Shown here: in pieces, positions 32,737 to 34,212 of the stretch
How positions within the stretch are numbered: position 1 is the first letter of the stretch
Layout: each line of letters begins with the position of its first letter
NCBI RefSeq assembly: GCF_015207375.1
Contig: NZ_JADEWY010000075.1
Span: 1-34,212, forward strand
Length of the DNA: 34,212 nt
Direction: 5' to 3'
DNA from: Coleofasciculus sp. LEGE 07092
Lineage (GTDB): Bacteria > Cyanobacteriota > Cyanobacteriia > Cyanobacteriales > Coleofasciculaceae
The notes under the pieces: model-generated
What the model saw: only the letters and a program-made list of their open reading frames with translations
Database searches by the model: none
What the model was told of the DNA's origin: nothing
Position numbers and translations under genes: made by a program

Positions 32737-34014
32737 ATGAAACGTTCATTTGTAGGAAAAGTGGCAGCACTTGCAACGGTGGCTTTATCAACCATGACGG
32801 CTGGGAATCCAGCTAAAGCTGCCGACTTCGAGCAACTACCCGTTAAGCAAGACGACTTTATTGCCGTCACGTCTCCCTTTGGCGAAAGCTCTTATCAACT
32901 GCTGCTTATCGAACAAAAAACCAATGCACGACCGTGTTGGAGTGAAAGCGGCAGCAGCCCTGTCGTGGTAGATCCACTGCTATTGAACTTTGACTTTAGG
33001 AATATTTGCGATCGCAAAACTGATAGCAACGGCTATTCTATCCGCATGGCGGGTGAAGATTTGGGGCTAGATTATCTACTCAGAATTGTTAAACGCAATG
33101 GCGAGCTAGTGCTGGTTGGAACTAATTCAAGAAATCGCCAAGCTCCGGAAGTTGTTGTTGGCAGAACCAGAGGTTTGGGAGATGGTTTTTTGAAGATCTT
33201 TCTAGAACCGGATTGGGAGTTTGCGAGAAGAAGTTATCAAGGAAAACCACTCGGTCATGTCTATCTTGCTACTAACCAGCCGTTAGGCAGCACGGGTACG
33301 GGTACAGGTACAGGCACAGGCACGGGCACAGGTACGGGTACAGGTACGGGTACAGGTACGGGCACAGGTACGGGTACGGGTACAGGTACGGGTACGGGTA
33401 CAGGTATAGGTACATTCCGAGATATCGCCAACGATATCTACGCCCGTGAAATCGAGCAAGCCGTAGCATTGGGATTTATTGCTGGATTTAAAGAAGACAA
33501 TACCTTCAGACCCCAAGTATCCTTAACCCGAGAGCAATTGGTTTCAATGGTTTTGGAAGCTTTGCAAAAGCTGCCGGGAGCCAATTTCACTCTGCCTACT
33601 CAAGTCAGCAGACAACCCTATCCCGATGTTGAAGCATCCCGATGGAGTGCAGGGAAAATTCAATGGGCGCGAGACAACAATATTGTCAGCGGCTATACCG
33701 ATGGTAGATTTCGACCTACTCAGCCAGTGACTCGTGCCGAATTGATGGCAGTACAGCGACGGGCAGCAGAATTTGCGATGACTCTCCAAGGTGGACAACC
33801 TCAGCTAACTCCCAATCAGTCAGCCCTACAGTTTTCTGATACTCAGGGTCATTGGGCTGCTTCTCTAATCGATCAAATGTCTGGCTACTGCCGAGTAGCT
33901 TCTCCTCGTAACGAAACAGGCAATGCCTTTTATCCCGATTCTCAAGCTCAACGGAACTATTCAGCCGCTGCTACTTTGCGGATGCTCAACTGTGTTAAAT
34001 CTAACAGGGAGTAG
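32737..34014 (+). CDS. DUF3747 and S-layer-homology domain protein
   Basis: I take the ATG at 32737 (425 aa); a TTG at 32725 would add four residues. A signal peptide ([20 protein letters not shown]..., cleavage likely after AKA, residue 29) sends it across the inner membrane. Residues about 30-180 match DUF3747 ([41 protein letters not shown]). A Thr-Gly dipeptide tract follows (about 185-225). Three SLH repeats fill the C-terminus: [40 protein letters not shown] and a more divergent [19 protein letters not shown] repeats bind the secondary polymer of peptidoglycan or anchor outer-membrane proteins in cyanobacteria. It is probably a cell-envelope protein. Confidence 0.88.
   Translation: MKRSFVGKVAALATVALSTMTAGNPAKAADFEQLPVKQDDFIAVTSPFGESSYQLLLIEQKTNARPCWSESGSSPVVVDPLLLNFDFRNICDRKTDSNGYSIRMAGEDLGLDYLLRIVKRNGELVLVGTNSRNRQAPEVVVGRTRGLGDGFLKIFLEPDWEFARRSYQGKPLGHVYLATNQPLGSTGTGTGTGTGTGTGTGTGTGTGTGTGTGTGTGTGTGTGIGTFRDIANDIYAREIEQAVALGFIAGFKEDNTFRPQVSLTREQLVSMVLEALQKLPGANFTLPTQVSRQPYPDVEASRWSAGKIQWARDNNIVSGYTDGRFRPTQPVTRAELMAVQRRAAEFAMTLQGGQPQLTPNQSALQFSDTQGHWAASLIDQMSGYCRVASPRNETGNAFYPDSQAQRNYSAAATLRMLNCVKSNRE
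33293..33414 (+). repeat. Hexamer minisatellite encoding a (Gly-Thr) tract
   Basis: About 20 tandem copies of GGTACN/GGCACN-type hexamers, each encoding Gly-Thr. Copies alternate between third-base variants, so the DNA has diverged while the Gly-Thr peptide is unchanged. It acts as a linker between the DUF3747 and SLH parts. Because the unit is six bases, gain or loss changes linker length without breaking the frame. Confidence 0.92.
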
Positions 34015-34035
34015 GGAGTGGGGAGTAGGGAATGG
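34012..34035 (+). repeat. GGGAGTA-type short tandem repeat
   Basis: Three to four GGGAGTA/GGGAGTGG units directly overlap the stop region of the SLH gene. Typical short heptamer-like repeat of filamentous cyanobacteria; no other function visible. Confidence 0.6.
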
Positions 34036-34094
34036 GACTGTACCTCATGTAAATGAGAACCGCTATATAGCTCAATAGGATTTTTTTGAAACCT

Positions 34095-34126
34095 CTCCCG
34101 GTTGCGCTAAGAGCTAAAACCGGGAG
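34095..34126. terminator. Hairpin downstream of the SLH gene
   Basis: Perfect 9-bp stem CTCCCGGTT/AACCGGGAG with a 14-nt loop. On the minus strand it is followed by an A-rich rather than U-rich run; on the plus strand no U-run follows. A terminator for the SLH gene, 80 nt upstream, is the simplest reading. Confidence 0.5.
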
Positions 34127-34162
34127 ATTCCTCAGAAGCTTTACCTAGCTTGTTGCTCGTCC

Positions 34163-34212
34163 CAAAGGCTTCGCCGTGACCCTTCGACAGGTCTTACCCT
34201 GAGCTTGCCGAA
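34163..34212. repeat. Interspersed-repeat fragment at the window edge
   Basis: Sequence containing CCTTCGACAGGTC and CCCTGAGCTTGCCGAA, which can pair imperfectly with each other. It resembles the widespread bacterial TTCGACAAGCTCAGGG-type interspersed repeats. It is cut by the window end, where repeats often break assemblies. Confidence 0.45.

Noticed and set aside
33272..33516. Minus-strand Tyr/Leu- and Cys/Thr/Arg-rich frames over the minisatellite
   Set aside because: They are the other-strand readings of the Gly-Thr hexamer repeat and have no start signal or domain.
1..34212. CRISPR arrays, tRNA or rRNA genes, IS elements
   Set aside because: No regularly spaced direct repeats of CRISPR type, no tRNA-like cloverleaf and no transposase frame were seen; repeats present are short tandem or interspersed types.

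Overview
The window is cyanobacterial. The palindrome GCGATCGC (HIP1) occurs at least 14 times in 34 kb where chance predicts about one. Short heptamer tandem repeats lie between genes, and the families are typical of cyanobacteria: a giant Ser/Thr-kinase/AAA/GAF/histidine-kinase fusion, a Tll0287-like c-heme sensor, a Nif11 protein and a DUF3747+SLH protein. A filamentous cyanobacterium is likely; genus cannot be read from the sequence. Bases 1-19 match the Tn5 mosaic end used in library preparation, so the window begins at a contig edge.

Layout. (1) 22-615: 3' end of an M16-family peptidase gene. (2) 929-8117: signalling pair, a 1822-aa hybrid kinase followed by a receiver-adenylate cyclase, separated by three adjacent hairpins. 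(3) 8167-11325: a zinc-ribbon pseudokinase joined through one membrane span to a PstS-like binding domain, an orphan Nif11 protein and a small hypothetical protein. (4) 11345-28218: a contractile injection system (CIS) locus in two divergent arms. The minus arm, read from 18811 down to 11345, encodes a short Pvc16-like protein, sheath, three tube-type proteins, two tail-assembly-chaperone-like proteins, a small P2-GpE-like (DUF6760-type) reading frame, a spermidine-synthase-like protein with a SEC-C tail and a full Pvc16-like terminator. The plus arm, 19394-28218, encodes the Pvc7-like spike adaptor, VgrG/Pvc8-like spike, PAAR tip, gp25-like wedge, Pvc11- and Pvc12-like baseplate proteins and a DUF4159 protein. 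(5) 28275-31573: a membrane c-heme/HAMP protein and a one-span membrane WD40 protein, both on the plus strand behind the baseplate genes. (6) 31695-34014: a membrane coiled-coil protein and a DUF3747/SLH protein with a Thr-Gly minisatellite.

The CIS genes would build a sheathed, phage-tail-like particle. No capsid, portal, terminase, integrase, tape measure, AAA+ ATPase, tail fibre or obvious toxin is seen here, so the locus is neither a prophage nor a complete CIS set. It resembles the cyanobacterial CIS type described as thylakoid-anchored in Anabaena. The WD40 and heme proteins are candidates for anchoring and sensing, by position only.

The strongest new signal is at 13905-13952 on the minus strand. 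The GpE-like frame has no ATG, GTG or TTG in its expected N-terminal region. It lies in the -1 frame of the upstream chaperone gene, and the junction carries an in-frame G GGG GAA heptamer, a 5-nt spacer and a 12-bp stem-loop. This looks like a programmed -1 frameshift making a chaperone fusion, as in phage P2 E/E' and lambda G/GT, but inside a CIS.
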